From: Silurus meridionalis
Lineage: Eukaryota; Chordata; Actinopteri; Siluriformes; Siluridae
NCBI RefSeq assembly: GCF_014805685.1
Contig: NC_060887.1
Location: forward strand, 30,101,963 to 30,165,962
Length of the DNA: 64,000 nucleotides
Reading direction: 5' to 3'
The position numbers and the translations under genes are program-made. Shown here piece by piece: positions 35,260 to 47,865 of this stretch (the first letter of the stretch is position 1; every line of letters begins with the position of its first letter). The notes under the pieces are model-generated. The model searched no databases. It was not told the DNA's origin and worked only from the letters and a program-made list of their open reading frames with translations.

Positions 35260-37796
35260 AACATTTGTACGCAGATATACAAATCCAGTGGCTAAATAGA
35301 TGCACAAATGAACTCCCAGGGATGAACAAACTTTAAACAAACTGTGTGTAAATCCATAATTAGGAAGTTAGAGTAGGATTGGCATACAAAGAACAGAGGT
35401 TCTGCAGGTACCCAGGTCCAGCCTCTTGAATTTTCTTTAATCAGATGGATCACTATCTAAAAAATTATTCCTGGAGAAGCAGGCGTGGGAAAAAACGCCA
35501 AGATGGCCACCGACCGAAAGCGTGCCGCGAAACCGAAAGGTCCTGACAGAAGGAGGATTTTTCAGAAACATTGAAAGCATCTCAAGACAACAGACAGAAA
35601 GCATGGTCACATTCAAACATGGTCACAGCTGGAGTGATGGTCTAAACCTAACTTGAAAGCTGTTAAGTCTTCAAGTGAACATTTTAGAGTGACCATAACA
35701 AAGTAAAAGCATGTCTGAGTTACACCAGAAGGAGTAAGAAAAAAAATTGGAAATTATGGAAAATTTTGATACTAAAATGCTGCTTTTAAATTTAAACCTT
35801 AAATAAATCTGTCTCTTAGCTATTATTTTGAAATGACTGGTTATGGAAATAAAATGAATACCCAATTGACTTAACACCGGAAGTGTGTGTTAATGTCAAA
35901 TGTGTGGATTTGTGGCAAATGTTTAGTTTTGGTATGTATAAACTATTGACCTTGACTGTACAAAATATTAAGGAATACAATCCTTAATACATTAAGGATA
36001 GTATTAGATTGTATACACTTGATGCCATGGAATAATCAGCGGAAATGATCTTTAAAAATGAATAAAGCATAAAAATGCAAGGCAGAATAGACATTTTTAT
36101 ATCTGAATGTCCTCTAGTGTGGTTCAGGTCTTGTGTATTTGCATGAGCTAAATTCGGCCATTTAGATATAAACTAAATGCACTAAATATAACAAACATTT
36201 GTAATTCTGAATCATTAGAGATTTCAGCACTTGTCTGTGCTCTGTGTACCTCAGTGTGGTTAAGTGGACAGGTGCCAGACAACAGAACATCCTCTTTCGT
36301 TTTTTACCCGAACACCAAAACAGAACGAGTCTAGCAGGATGCAATCAAAGTGTATTGGGGAAGATGATCCTCAAATCTCATTTCAGCATCGTTGCCTGTC
36401 GATGTAATACGTTCACTTAGCCTGGTTGGGCATGTGTTTGACTTCAGTACCTCATAACCTTATCCCTGGCCGGATTACATGTGACTCAGTGATTCCTGGT
36501 CTTTTCTTATAGCTCACGCATAAAATGAGCCCCGGAAAATCAGCCTTACATGTTTACCAAAAAGGAATAAAAAAGGGCTTTTGTCTGTTGACTTGTAAAC
36601 AACTGGGAATTCAAGGTAGGCTGTGTGGATGAGAGGTTGCCAGGAAAATTACCTTATAAATTTTCCTTGGATATCACACGCCTTCCCCACATTTTTTCCA
36701 TAATATTTGAATGTACACAGTAGTTGAAGGGTGTGTCCAGGTTTGCATAATGCCTAAGGTTTAAAATGCTGAAGATTGTGTTATAAAACTTGAGCAAATT
36801 TTAATCTCGTTAAGGTAGGAAGTCATTCAGTTCGCGTTAAAAAAAAATCATGTGGAATTTTCCAGTTATAGCGGGAAAGGAAAATGTCTTGCTTTTGCGG
36901 AGGATCACCAGCAGGTGGTGCTACAGTCACAAACACGTTTTTTCCAATGAAATTATTTATTACTTATCACTCTAGTTCACAGAGGTTGTGTGAGATGGCA
37001 GGATAGACATTTACTGTTTTATGTACCTTTTTAAAAAGAAAAGAAATCCATAAACTCACATTACAATTTCATAATAAATGTATACTCCAGCGATTCACTG
37101 ACAGAATGCATTAGGTTTGAGTTAATATTACTAACTGGTGGACTTGGTTTAATGTCACTAAGGCTTCGGTTCATGTTAAAAATAAAAAAAGTTTAATTCA
37201 TTTCCAGTAAAACAAGTTTTCATTTGCCTGGCGATGCTTTACAGATTCCAGTTTGATTTTGCTGCCTTAAATAGAAGCAGTTGCTAAACTGATATATATA
37301 TACTCAAACAGTCTACAACTAAACACAACATCCATTATTGTCATTTGTGCTTTGTTTCTATAGAAGCACACTCGTAAATTTACTCCTTTTTTTCCAAAGG
37401 TAGTTTAAACCCCACTGTCATCTCCTGTTTGCTCTCCCAGTTAGAACGAATCAAACAGCAAACAATTCCAAAGCTGGGATTTTTAATCTTAGGCTCTGTT
37501 TGATTTGGTATCATGAAAAACCCCTCGTCATATCTTTAAACACATCACTAAATGCTCTATAGTGCTGTGAGCTGAAATGAAACGAATGTTCCAGATGAAT
37601 GTTACCGTGCCTGTTTTGATGATTCACATGATCACTTGTATCATCTGCAGCTCAAGCTAAGCTAATCCACTCTGCTTTGTATTGAAGGTTTTAGCTAATA
37701 CAAACATCAGTGTAACTTCAAATTCTAATTATGTATGGCATATGGTGAAATGCTTTTTTACTGTCCGACTTGTAAACATGGAAGATAATACAATAT

Positions 37797-37800
<4 letters not shown>
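35260..37800. other. Presumed intron, nothing recognised
   Basis: Ordinary AT-rich DNA without repeat ends or coding signals that I can support. Confidence 0.45.

Positions 37801-37802
<2 letters not shown>

Positions 37803-37872
<70 letters not shown>
37803..37872. repeat. (AT)n microsatellite
   Basis: About 34 AT units. Confidence 0.97.
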
Positions 37873-37874
<2 letters not shown>

Positions 37875-37944
37875 GAGTCAAATAATGTAAAAATAAATAA
37901 AGTATATTGAAATATATTCTGACTATAGAGGATAAAAAATATAA

Positions 37945-38215
37945 TACAGTGGTCCCCCGGAAATTTGGACGCACCCCCACAGCCCCTATGGTACCTCCGT
38001 GAATTTATCTAGACATTGTCACTTTATAAATGTGATAGTGTACAGTATTTGACCAAATACATAGTTTAAAATCTTATTCCTTATGTTCCTGAACATTTCA
38101 GTCCCGCTGCAGATTCCCGTGAATATTAAGATAATCCTCAAGTTGCTGTTAGTTACGTATGAAGTTAGAACCCGCAAATTTTCCTAAGTGTGACTTCCGA
38201 ACTGCGAATTATTGG
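37945..38215. mobile_element. Pogo/Tigger-like MITE remnant
   Basis: 'cagtggtcccccggaaattt' then 'ggtacctccgtgaatttat', with the far part 'agaacccgcaaattttccta', resembles pogo-type miniature elements. The right terminal repeat is not clear. Confidence 0.4.
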
Positions 38216-38222
38216 TGCTTGG

Positions 38223-38223
<1 letters not shown>

Positions 38224-38260
<37 letters not shown>
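38224..38260. repeat. (TG)n microsatellite
   Basis: About 18 TG units. Confidence 0.96.
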
Positions 38261-38262
<2 letters not shown>

Positions 38263-38469
38263 GTTTGTATGTATGTGTGTATGTATATATACAAGGGCTG
38301 GATGGATATGTATGACAGATATAGACAGAAATACAAATTAAAGTGGCCCAGTATGATTGTGATTGTCATTAAATTGTCCATGTGCTAGTTAAAAAAAAAA
38401 TGTAAAAGTGTAATAGTTTAAAGTCATAAGGTATAAAGTGATGCTGTGCTAATCCAGTCCAAAGTTAGA

Positions 38470-39895
38470 GCGGCTAGGTCCAGTGCAAATAATAGTGAAT
38501 GATTGTAAATAATGGTTGTGCAGCGACAGAAGTGAGACAGAGAGAGAAGTCCAGGTGCTAGTTGCTGGGTGTTTCCTGCTTTAAACTCCAAATGGCCTGC
38601 AGGAAGAAGCTCCTCCTCACTTTGTGTTTGCTTTTATGAAGCGGAAGCGCTTCCCTGAACGTAATGGAGGAAAGAGTTCGTTGTTGGAATGGCTGAGGTT
38701 CTCCACAACTTCCTCGCCCAGCCTGCTGTGTGTAGATGTCCTGCGGGTCAGGGAGCTTGGTGCGGATGGTTCATTCAGCTGAACGCATCCCTCTATGGAG
38801 GGCTCGCCTGTCCTGCATGGTGCTGTTGCCGAAACCGGGAAGTGATGCTACCGTTCAGGACGCTCTAAATGGTGCAGGTCTTTAGCACCTAAAAAGGGTA
38901 GTTTAAAGTCCCTTAGGCGTCTCAGATGGTACAGAAGCTGCCGGGCCTTCTTCACCAGGGTGTTGATGTGACAGGACCAAGACAGGTCCTGTGTGAGGTG
39001 AACATCTAGGTACCGGAGACTGTCCACTGGTGTCCCGTTGATGTTTAGCGGTTGGTATGACCGCTCCTGCTTCTTGCTGAAGTCTACTATCAACTCCTTT
39101 GCTTTGCTAACATTCAGGAGAAGATTGTTCTCCTGGCACAATCTCTCCAGGTTTTTATTCTAATGTAGGTAGGCCGTCTCATCTTTGTTGGAGATCAGTT
39201 CCACCACAACAGTGTCGTCAGCAAATTTGATGATGGTGGTGGAGTTTCAAATGGCCACACAGTTATGTGAGTACAGCAGGGGGCTCAGAACACAACCCTG
39301 AGGCACTCCATTGCTGAGGGTGAGGGTAGATAAGGTGTGTTTGCCCACCCGTACGGCTTGTGGTCTGTCTGTCAGGAAGTTGGAGATCCATTAACAGCGA
39401 CAGGCCCAGGACCTCCAACTTGGAGGTGAGTGTGGAGGGAATTATGTGTGTTAAACACTGAACTGTAGTCCACAAACAGCATTTTCACAGTATTCCCTTT
39501 TCTGCAGTCCAGGTGGCTCATCATTGAGTGGAGAAGATAAGCAATGGCGTAATCTGTAGAGCGGTTCAGGAGGTACGTGAACTGTAGTGGATCCAGTGTG
39601 TCCGATAATGAAGCTGTGATGAAGTCTCGGACCAGTCTTTTGAAGCACTTCATCACTGCTGAGGTCAGGGCTACAGTGCGGTAGTCGTTGAGGCAGGCGG
39701 GCTGGGGTTTCTTCGGGACAGAAACAATAGTGGACTGTTTGTAGCATGAGGGGACAACCGACTGTTTCAGGGAGAGGTTGAATATCTCAGTGAACACCGG
39801 TGCTAGTTGGTCAGCGCAGGCTTTCAGAACCCGACCTGTGAAGCCATCTGGTCCTGTTGTCTTCCTAGTATTCTTCAAGAGGGTATCAAAATGTT
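38470..39895 (-). mobile_element. Jockey-type LINE, 5'-truncated, RT and C-terminus, broken frames
   Basis: On the minus strand the RT starts at 39878 ([68 protein letters not shown]). It continues in shifted frames through an FADD box (about 39215-39226), then LLLNVSKAKELIVDFSKKQE, SLRYLDVHLTQDLSWSCHIN and KKARQLLYHLRRLRDFKLP. The endonuclease is missing, as expected of 5' truncation during insertion. It is related to the 12.9-15.9 kb LINE but clearly a different subfamily. Confidence 0.88.
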
Positions 39896-39954
39896 CTTAA
39901 AATGTTGTAATTGTAGCAAAATAATTGCAGTAGGGAAATCTTTGCCCGTACTGT

Positions 39955-40080
39955 GCTAGGAGGTTCATGGGTGTGGTTTGAAAGAGTTGGTTTGAAAGAG
40001 GCAGATGTAGAGGACAGGGTGGGTATCGAGACGGATGATCCGCTGTGGCAACCCCTAATGGGAGAAGCCGAAAGAAGAAG
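39955..40080 (+). repeat. RTE LINE 3' end fragment
   Basis: 'gttggtttgaaagaggcaga' followed by 'gatccgctgtggcaacccct' and 'gggagaagccgaaagaagaa' is the 3' end of the RTE-like family, also at 57180-57265. It is joined tightly to the LINE at 38470-39895. Confidence 0.8.
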
Positions 40081-40775
40081 ACTGTGCTATTACAGATGTC
40101 GATTCTCGTCACACTCATAAGATTAAGGAGTGTTAGGCTTGTCGAAATCAGGTTGATGCAATATATGCTTCATAGCATAACATTATTTCTTGTTATCTTT
40201 TACATCCTGCTGGAGCACTTTAGATAATAGTCACAAAAGGAAGTTATACCCAGATGTAGTGCATTGAGAAGTTATACATTATACCTGATAAATGGCAGAA
40301 AAACCTGATAAATGGCATTTGTAAAATAATAAGAACCGTTATATTTGATATATATATATTGCTTCATATTTTACAGTGGAAAAAATGGAACCTCAAGGGG
40401 AATCAACAGCAATATGTCAAACATTTCATAGTAATTTGCTCAGGAACTGCCCAGTCACTTTTGTGTTCTGCCTTTAAAGACGACGTCTCAGTCTCTTTAC
40501 TCACAATCTATGGAGACTTTAATACTTTGCTGTGCACAAGCTTCAAAATCTTGGGTTCTGACAATTATTTCGAAAAGAGTATGATGAACGGATACCACAC
40601 GAGCTTCAAAATTTCAAATCACGCTACGTCACTGACTTCACTCATGATTTGTGGTTTTGTGGACATGCTGTAGCTCTGTGTACACTACACAATCTATTGC
40701 AAATGAAGTTTCCACAATACATTTGGTGAGATTCGTAGATAAGCATGCCCGGTTTCGTAAGAGGACCTTTTTCAT
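40080..40775. other. Nothing recognised
   Basis: A 104-codon open stretch at 40359-40673 shows no family features. I regard it as chance. Confidence 0.4.
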
Positions 40776-40777
40776 GA

Positions 40778-40820
40778 AAAATATATATATATATATATAT
40801 ACATATGTATATATATATAC

Positions 40821-40905
<85 letters not shown>
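40778..40905. repeat. Long (AT)n array with short interruptions
   Basis: About 125 bases of AT dinucleotides, interrupted by two 'catatg' type palindromic steps in the left third. It is the longest AT array in the window. Confidence 0.97.
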
Positions 40906-40911
<6 letters not shown>

Positions 40912-40913
<2 letters not shown>

Positions 40914-41745
40914 GTGGAACCCGGTTATGTCAATGTCCTAGGGGGTCGCCAAAAAGCATCAAGATAACCGATGATCGAGATAAACGAAAATCAAAATGGC
41001 GGCAATATATTACCGTGCTTGAAATTTCTTTATGTACATGATGTGCGTTAATAAATGAGAATGTGCATGCACATGTTTTTGAAGGGTTTTTTACACAACA
41101 GCGTTGCCGCGATTTGTTTGATGAAGGCATGCTATAAAAATACATACAGTACATGTTTATCTGTCATGAATCCACCTGCCACGCCCCCTTCGGGCCCCCT
41201 TCAGCGTGGCAGGTGCTTTCTCGGCCGCTTTCTCTGAAGCTCCCGGCTTCAATCGCGCACATATGGTGCTCGTTTATCATCATCACCAGGTCCTATTTAA
41301 ACTTCCACACTCTCACTGTCCGTTATTGTTGGTATATGTTGGTTCACGGCGGTCGTTGTTATCGCTCATGTGTATCCCGGTACGTGCCTTCCCACCGGCA
41401 CTCTCTCAACGGCTGCGCTTTTCTTCCCAAAGCGCATCGCGGATTCCCCCCAATCCTGCCGGTGTTCATTCTATGCTTTTGCTGCTCATCCCATGTTCCG
41501 CGCCGCCAAGCGTGGCTTTCGCCTCCCGTTCATCGCATAACATTTAACAATCTAACTAACAGCAGAGATTCACCAGTATACAATACAACACCTGTAGCAT
41601 CTGTAAGGATTGATTTTTCCGCCACTTCCTCGAGTTCTTCTGCGGCTGCACCGAGATAACCGACGTTAAATGGCAAATGTTCCCCCCCTTGTGCTTGAGA
41701 TATCAGGGTTCGGTGACATAAAAGAATTGACATAACCGATAAAAA
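40912..41745. mobile_element. Pogo/Tigger-like element, split by an LTR-like insertion
   Basis: The left arm opens cagtggaacccggttatgtc and contains 'gataaccgatgatcgagata' and 'aaaatcaaaatggcggcaat'. The right arm contains 'accgagataaccgacgttaa' and ends near 'gaattgacataaccgat'. The arms are partly inverted-complementary (tcggttatgtcaatt). Between them, from 41162, lies unrelated GC-rich sequence. Confidence 0.55.
41162..41550 (+). mobile_element. Solo-LTR-like sequence (Gypsy/Ty3 style)
   Basis: It begins TGTCATGAATCCACC, is GC-rich against AT-rich flanks, and carries 'gtcctatttaaacttccaca' as a TATA-like promoter at about 41291. The CpG-rich leader recalls LTRs of teleost Gypsy elements. 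The 168- and 113-codon open stretches across it look like by-products of base composition. The 3' boundary and target duplication were not found, so a truncated LTR is possible. Confidence 0.45.
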
Positions 41746-41799
41746 ATGCTTAGAAAAAGCAAAATAAAAAAGAAAAATAAATAGTGGCATACGAGGATC

Positions 41800-42576
41800 G
41801 TCTGTTTCGCAAAAGGAATCGGCAGTGTAATGTCATTTTTTTTTTTTTTGTGCTTTGCCAAATGATTTCTAATATCATACAATATAATAGGCCACGTCAT
41901 ATCTTTTTTGGCTGTTAAGGTACCAGTAATACAACACATCGTGTATTGTGAATCCAACATTAGCAGGTATGACAAACAAATCCAGTGTACGAGAACCTTA
42001 TTGAATTCAGATAAAGAATAGGATTCAGTGGGGGATGCTGTGTCCGTCTTACCCTGTCTGTCATTAACAGCTGACTTTCTATGCACTTACTCTGTCCACT
42101 TGAGTGCTCAGCAGTGATGTTTGCCGGGGGCATTAGTTGTTAGGATACAAAGTAAATGAGAGCTGTGCCAGCATAACAAATGCTGCTCTAGTAGCATGAC
42201 ACAGTCAATAAAGCAAAGGTTAAGAATTAAAACCAAAACAAAACACACGTGTACTTACTTGCCTTGGTGTACCAAGGTTCGTAGGAAATGCTCAAGTGCC
42301 TGAAGGCTGGTGGTATACTGAAACTCAGCAATTCTTTTAAAGCCCAGTCAGGAATAATGGCTATGTGAATGGATTATATGGAATTGTTTCAAAATTGTTA
42401 AAATGGTCCTGCAGTTCAAAGATGGCGCATTGGAAGGCCTATCTGTGCACATCTCTTATATTTCCTATTGGATCAATACTCTGGGAATAGCCCTGTTAAA
42501 TCGCAGGAGCCGGAATGCAGGATAGTGATACTGTTGTTTCTGACTTTGAAACAAGGTGAAATTTTCTGTTAATCCT

Positions 42577-42612
<36 letters not shown>

Positions 42613-43980
42613 AACTCTTGCCCATGGCTTTTTTCCTGCTCCTTATGCTTTTCTATCTTGGTCAGAGATCAGGGTCACATACTTATATAATCCATCTAAT
42701 GGAAATGTGTGAAATGTGGTGCATGTGTCACACAATTTTTGATTTGCATAGGAAAAACGTGAAATATTTACTGAAATCTATTTTAAAGTGCAGTTTTATT
42801 CTTTTTGCATTACTTTTTGTCTGTAAAGGCAAACATTAACTAAATGTTAATTAGGTAACTGTTTAGAATGGTGTCTCAGCCTCTCCACAAACACCAAATG
42901 ACTGATTTATATATATGTATTTATTTATTTATTTATTTTTAACACTTCTCTGGCCACAAGTTTCAGAATCTTGGCAGCTTTCATCTGATTGGCTCACCGC
43001 ATGGCCGTGTGCTGTAATTCACTTCAAGCTAAAAAAAAAAAAAAAAGTAAAACTTTTATGCACCATGACACAATTGCTTTCATGGTGCAAGAAATATTCT
43101 GTGAATTTTTAAAAGTCTACAGCTTTTTGGTTTTTTTATGCTTTAAAAATGCTTTTGAGAAGAGTGAAGCGTAAAAAGTAAACATGGCTGGTTGTAAAAA
43201 TGTGTCAGACAAACAGACCCTTCCAGTGACGATAGGCAGCTTATTAATACATTGTGCCGGTAGTAAAAGTCGCTAGTAAAATCTGTGACCTGGAAAATCT
43301 GTGACCTGGAAAGCCTTTGTGTGTTGTTTAATGAAACATTGAAACTTCAAAGAAATTTGATCAGTAGCATGTAAACAAGTAAGAGACCACTACATTTTTG
43401 GGAAGTTGTCAGTTGATGGAAAGTTGTCAGAACTGGTGTTGGTGTTGTAGAATTTGCTAAAACAATATGTAGACATCTATTCTAAATCATTTTATTTAAA
43501 TAGATATTATTTCACATGTTTGGTTGGTTATATTCCATTCTGACACAGATTTAGCAATTTATTTTTTAGTTAACCAGTTGCTTAATCTTCAGTAGATCAA
43601 GCATCAGGAAGATAAAGCAACCGTTTTGTTTGTGTGTTGGGTATTTCTTAAATCAAACCCTATGCTAGATTGCTTCCCATATAGCAAACAAATGGCACTC
43701 AGACTAAAGTTTTAATTTGAGGAAATGTTTCCTGGAGACTCATTTGGTTTACCACTACGCCTACATAAGAAATGGAAAGAAAAGTGGAAAGATAACAACT
43801 CAGAACATCGCTTGACTCACAGCTGATTTACAGTTTGTAGAAATAGTGTGAAATCGCATTCCGGTCACATTTAAATGTACAAATTGAGCAGCTTCATTTA
43901 ATTCTGTATCCAAAACTACCGTATGGGAAACTATTATTTTGTATGTTGAAAAATTATATTGAAGCTTCATTTAGAGTAAA
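41800..43980. other. Presumed intron, mostly unrecognised
   Basis: Contains the (CA)n array 42581-42610 and a TTTA-rich stretch at 42918-42940. No exon or repeat ends can be supported. Confidence 0.45.
42581..42610. repeat. (CA)n microsatellite
   Basis: 15 CA units. Confidence 0.95.
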
Positions 43981-44224
43981 ATGACTGTAAGATGCTTGAA
44001 TCTAAAAAGTATCCATGCGATGTTTAGAGCATTTTGCAGGAGCTCCTACCCAAAGTGTCTTACAGAAGTGCTTTCATTAAAGAATATCATGCTAGTGTTT
44101 CGGACACTGGTGAAGAGAGTGAGCAGCTCCAGATACCTTGTTGTACCTATGAGAAATGACCTACTATCTATCCTAGCTCTCTGGATAGCTACTTCTCAGC
44201 TATACAGATGTCGGAACAAGTCAA

Positions 44225-45000
44225 GTCACAATTTATTTATAAAACACATTTGAAAACAATAAATGTTGTCCAAAGTAAGCGTGGATTCCGGCACAATAAA
44301 CGATTTAAAAGAATGGCATGATCCGTTATATCAAAGGCTGAATTAAGATCCAACATGACTAAACCTGCACTCATCCCTGATTTCAGAGGAGACAATAAAT
44401 TTGTCTCTTCTTAAAACCAGATTGATAAATATATAAAACATGATTTCTATTTAAAACTAAAGTAAGCTGCTGAAAGACGACTTTCTCCAGAACTTTATAA
44501 AGGAAAGGTACTTTTGAAATTGGCTGATAATTATGAAACCATAAGGAACGATGATTGGCTTCTTAAGCAAGGGTTGAACCACAGCAAGTTTTAAATTAGG
44601 ACAATGCTATTAATTAGAGAGCCAACATCCTTAGACCAGGAGTGTCTAAGGATTACACACGATGATATGGTGGAACAGTATCCAGGGAACAGTTTGGAGG
44701 CCGACCTGACTGAGAAATTTTGGCTGAAACTTTGATGAAATGAAATAAGGGTAGATACATCTCAATGCTATCTAGCATTATAGAGGAAATGCCACATCAG
44801 TATCATCAATCTTATTCATGAAAAAACTTTTCATAGCCCACAGGTGATGGATTAGGAAAGTTACAGAAACAGGATAGAGCGCTGCGTTTATAACACTGAA
44901 TAATACTTTACGACTAGCAATTAAATTAAAAAGAAAAATATTTAGCTCTGCCAACTTTACAGTTTGCTGATATGCAAGCATGTAATTCTACAGTATTATA
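44225..45000. repeat. Degraded interspersed repeat
   Basis: The left edge ('cacaatttatttataaaaca', 'aataaatgttgtccaaagta') resembles the 'tatagcgctttaaacaatgg' type termini elsewhere in the window. The interior ('ggcatgatccgttatatcaa', 'aggctgaattaagatccaac') has the look of an old dispersed element. It is non-coding, and the class is unknown. Confidence 0.45.
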
Positions 45001-45484
45001 AATGAAGAAATGTAAAAATCTGAAAAGATGTCCTTCCACACCACCTCTACGGAGAGATTCCTCTTCGGGAATGTTGGTACCTGGTACAGGACTTGCACTG
45101 CTGATATCACAAAGCTCTGTAGAGTGAGCTCAGTTTCACACTTGACGGTGCAGGATCAAAGCGAGAAAACATTTTAAGGGATCACACATTTAAAATATAA
45201 ACTGTTTTGTTTGCAGGGGTGAAAAAATAACTTTGGAGCCTTTTTTTTTCCCTCAAACCATCAAATCCCTGAACTTGTGATGGACCATTTATTCTCATTT
45301 ATTGAATTGGTGTAAAACAATTTTTTAATCCTTTTTTTTTCTGTCTATATAATTAATTTATTCTACTTGCTTTGCACAGTTTTTGGTTTTGTTATTTTGA
45401 AACAAAAAAAAGATTCTAACTATCTCAGGGTCTATGCTTTTTGTAACAAAACTATGCATGATTCAAAGTTTTATAAGTGGTAGG

Positions 45485-45785
45485 TGGAGTCTGTTATTGG
45501 CTTTTTATGCAAGCACTTGTGTATTACATTGACTGAGCAGCTACATAAAGCTAGCGGAGGGAACACACCCTTGACACGCCTGCCATTGTGTCAAGTGAAG
45601 CCATGCTTGTGTCTCAAGGGAGCATGGTTCAGTGGAGGGTTTTCTAAGGGCTTTCAGTTATTGTACTCTAGGGTCCGTTTTTGGCTTTGTGAGCAAGCAC
45701 TGGGGTTTTGCATTGGCTGCAGGCCTCCACAGGAAGCTAGTGGTGGGGAACACAGCAAATCATGCAGACGCCTGAAGGAAATATC
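45485..45785 (+). repeat. Imperfect direct repeat, two units about 185 bp apart
   Basis: Unit 1 (from about 45487) reads tctgttattggctttttatg, gcaagcacttgtgtattaca and aagctagcggagggaacaca. Unit 2 (from about 45672) reads gtccgtttttggctttgtga, gcaagcactggggttttgca and gaagctagtggtggggaaca. The order of the matched blocks is the same, so this is a local tandem duplication. Confidence 0.75.
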
Positions 45786-45944
45786 ACACCTAGCGATTAA
45801 CCAACCGTCAGACTGTACAATGTTTCAATGTCAGTATATTGACACACATAATGATGGCATGCGAACCTGTTTATAATAAATACACAGCAAGACATACTTT
45901 TATTATTGTTAAAATAGTATATGGTGTTTGGTATTGGCACAGTA

Positions 45945-46080
45945 CATTTAGATTTACTGCATTTAGCAGGCACCCTAATACAGAGCGATGTAAAAAGGTG
46001 CTTTGAAGTTTCTAGCAATGAATAAATCAAAACTGGATCACTATGTTGCAAATTTAGGATACCATAATTGGAAGGAATTA
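45945..46080 (-). repeat. L2-type 3' tail fragment
   Basis: 'atttactgcatttagcaggc' then 'gagcgatgtaaaaaggtgct' and 'caatgaataaatcaaaactg' match the tails at 30436-30540 and 61460-61560. Confidence 0.7.
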
Positions 46081-46089
46081 TAGCAGACC

Positions 46090-47860
46090 TTTTTTTTTTT
46101 TTTACACAAAGACATAAAACAAACAGATAGGCAGGGACATCTGGGGAAGTTCCAATATTTTATTCTTTGACATGCATTATATTCTAAGGTGTTCAAAGAT
46201 TTTTTTATTACAATCGTGATGAAGCCAAAAATAGTCAAAACTCAATTTCCAACATTTATGGTAAAAGATTTTCCTATCATGTGAAAAACACAATTCCTTC
46301 CATTTAACTGTGTGGAAGGAGGTGATGTTTTTGGAATGTTCTTAAAGGAAAGACTTTGTCGTTTAGACTCTAACTGGTTATTGGAATGTAGAGCACACAA
46401 GTGCCACTCTGTCTGAGTCCTGATAAACGAGATGCCTGGGTGAGTCTGGCATTTAAAAATAAATACATCTCTGGATTGTTTGCATCACACTGATGCTTGG
46501 TGATAATACTATTTCAGTTGGCTGGCCTTTGGCAGATTACCTCTGATGCACTTATTTTATATATGTTTGTAAACGCTTATAATGCATTGCAATGCATACG
46601 ATGACTAGTTAAGTAACTGGGTCTGTGTTATATTCGGTTTGTCGCAAGAATTTCCTGTTTCCAAACGTTTCATGACAAAACTACAGCCAATGCATTACTC
46701 ATCATGCAACTATATCACATGAGTAGGAATGTGTAAAGCCTAACAGTCTGATTAAGTACTCTATTAATCATAGAAAAGTTTGGGGAAAAGCATAGGATGT
46801 TCCTGAACCTTGGAACAGGAACTAAACATAAAAGCTTTCAGAGTTAAAGCGTTTTTCTACATTTTTTTCAGCCATATACAATGTATCAGAAAAAAAAAAC
46901 CAGAATAATTTTGTCACAGGCTTGTCAGCTTGCAAAATATCAATACCACAAAATAGCTGAAAACAGCCTTAGCAAATGGATTTGGGAAATAAGAGATTTC
47001 TTTTGAGATACAAAAATACATTTCTGATATACTAACAACATACACCCCATAATCTCCCTTAACCTATGCCAGTCATTGCTATATATTATAAAATAGAGAC
47101 GGTTCTGTACATCATGGGCCTGTAAACATTTACAATTTGCTGGTGCAGAAATGTATTAGATTTGTTTCTGTTTTTTGGTGGTAAAGAATGTTTAAACAAG
47201 CCTAATTTGGACTAATGAGATGTTTATAGAATGAGCATGAGGAGCTGTGGAGCATGCCCAATGGGCTTCAGTTGGAATTCTTAGACCAATAGGACTACCA
47301 GGTGCAGCAAATGGGACAGCAATTGGACATTTAGAAAGTAGTAGAATATTTGGCTGATGCCTATTAAATTGCAACATTACTGGTCACTCTGGGAACTATT
47401 GAAATCAGCAGCAAAATGTTTTAAAACAAGATCCATTCTAAATCAATTTCATCAGCTTCAGTGGAAGGCAAAAGACTCATGGAGTTAACATGATCAGTAT
47501 CACAAATGTGCTTGCAGTGACCTAGAAATCAAGATGTTACACATGTACATACACATTGTTCATTTTCAGTTTTAAATAATAACAAAGAAAATACAGATCT
47601 TTAGACTTCTAGACACCACTGTATATGTTGGGGCTCTGCCCCATCATTGCGGCACTAATGTTTGGTTGGTGTAACTTTAATGGGCGGGTGGGAGAGGAAG
47701 TTATAAGGACGAGAGTTATGAAAGAAACATGATCCCGCCGATTCAGAGAGCCTGGGCCGTTGTACTCTCTGGACTGTAGATTTATCAAGGTTGAATTTGT
47801 AGTTTCTTGATTTTTATCTGCTGAGCCAGTTTTTAAAACATTTCTAAAACAATAAATAGG
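46090..47860. other. Presumed intron, nothing recognised
   Basis: A locally GC-richer 47630-47770 segment ('ggggctctgccccatcattg', 'gatcccgccgattcagagag') might be an old LTR piece, but no ends are visible. Confidence 0.4.
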
Positions 47861-47865
47861 ATCAT

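Noticed and set aside
35490..35560. Short GC-rich patch ('ggccaccgaccgaaagcgtg') as a possible DIRS piece
   Set aside because: It shares only 'cgaaaggtcctgaca'-like wording with 17.78 kb, too short to support a call.
40359..40673. 104-codon plus-strand ORF
   Set aside because: No motif, splice context or repeat homology; probably chance.
41153..41659. 168-codon and overlapping 113-codon plus-strand ORFs
   Set aside because: They lie across GC-rich LTR-like sequence with few AT-rich stops. No recognisable protein family; better explained by base composition.
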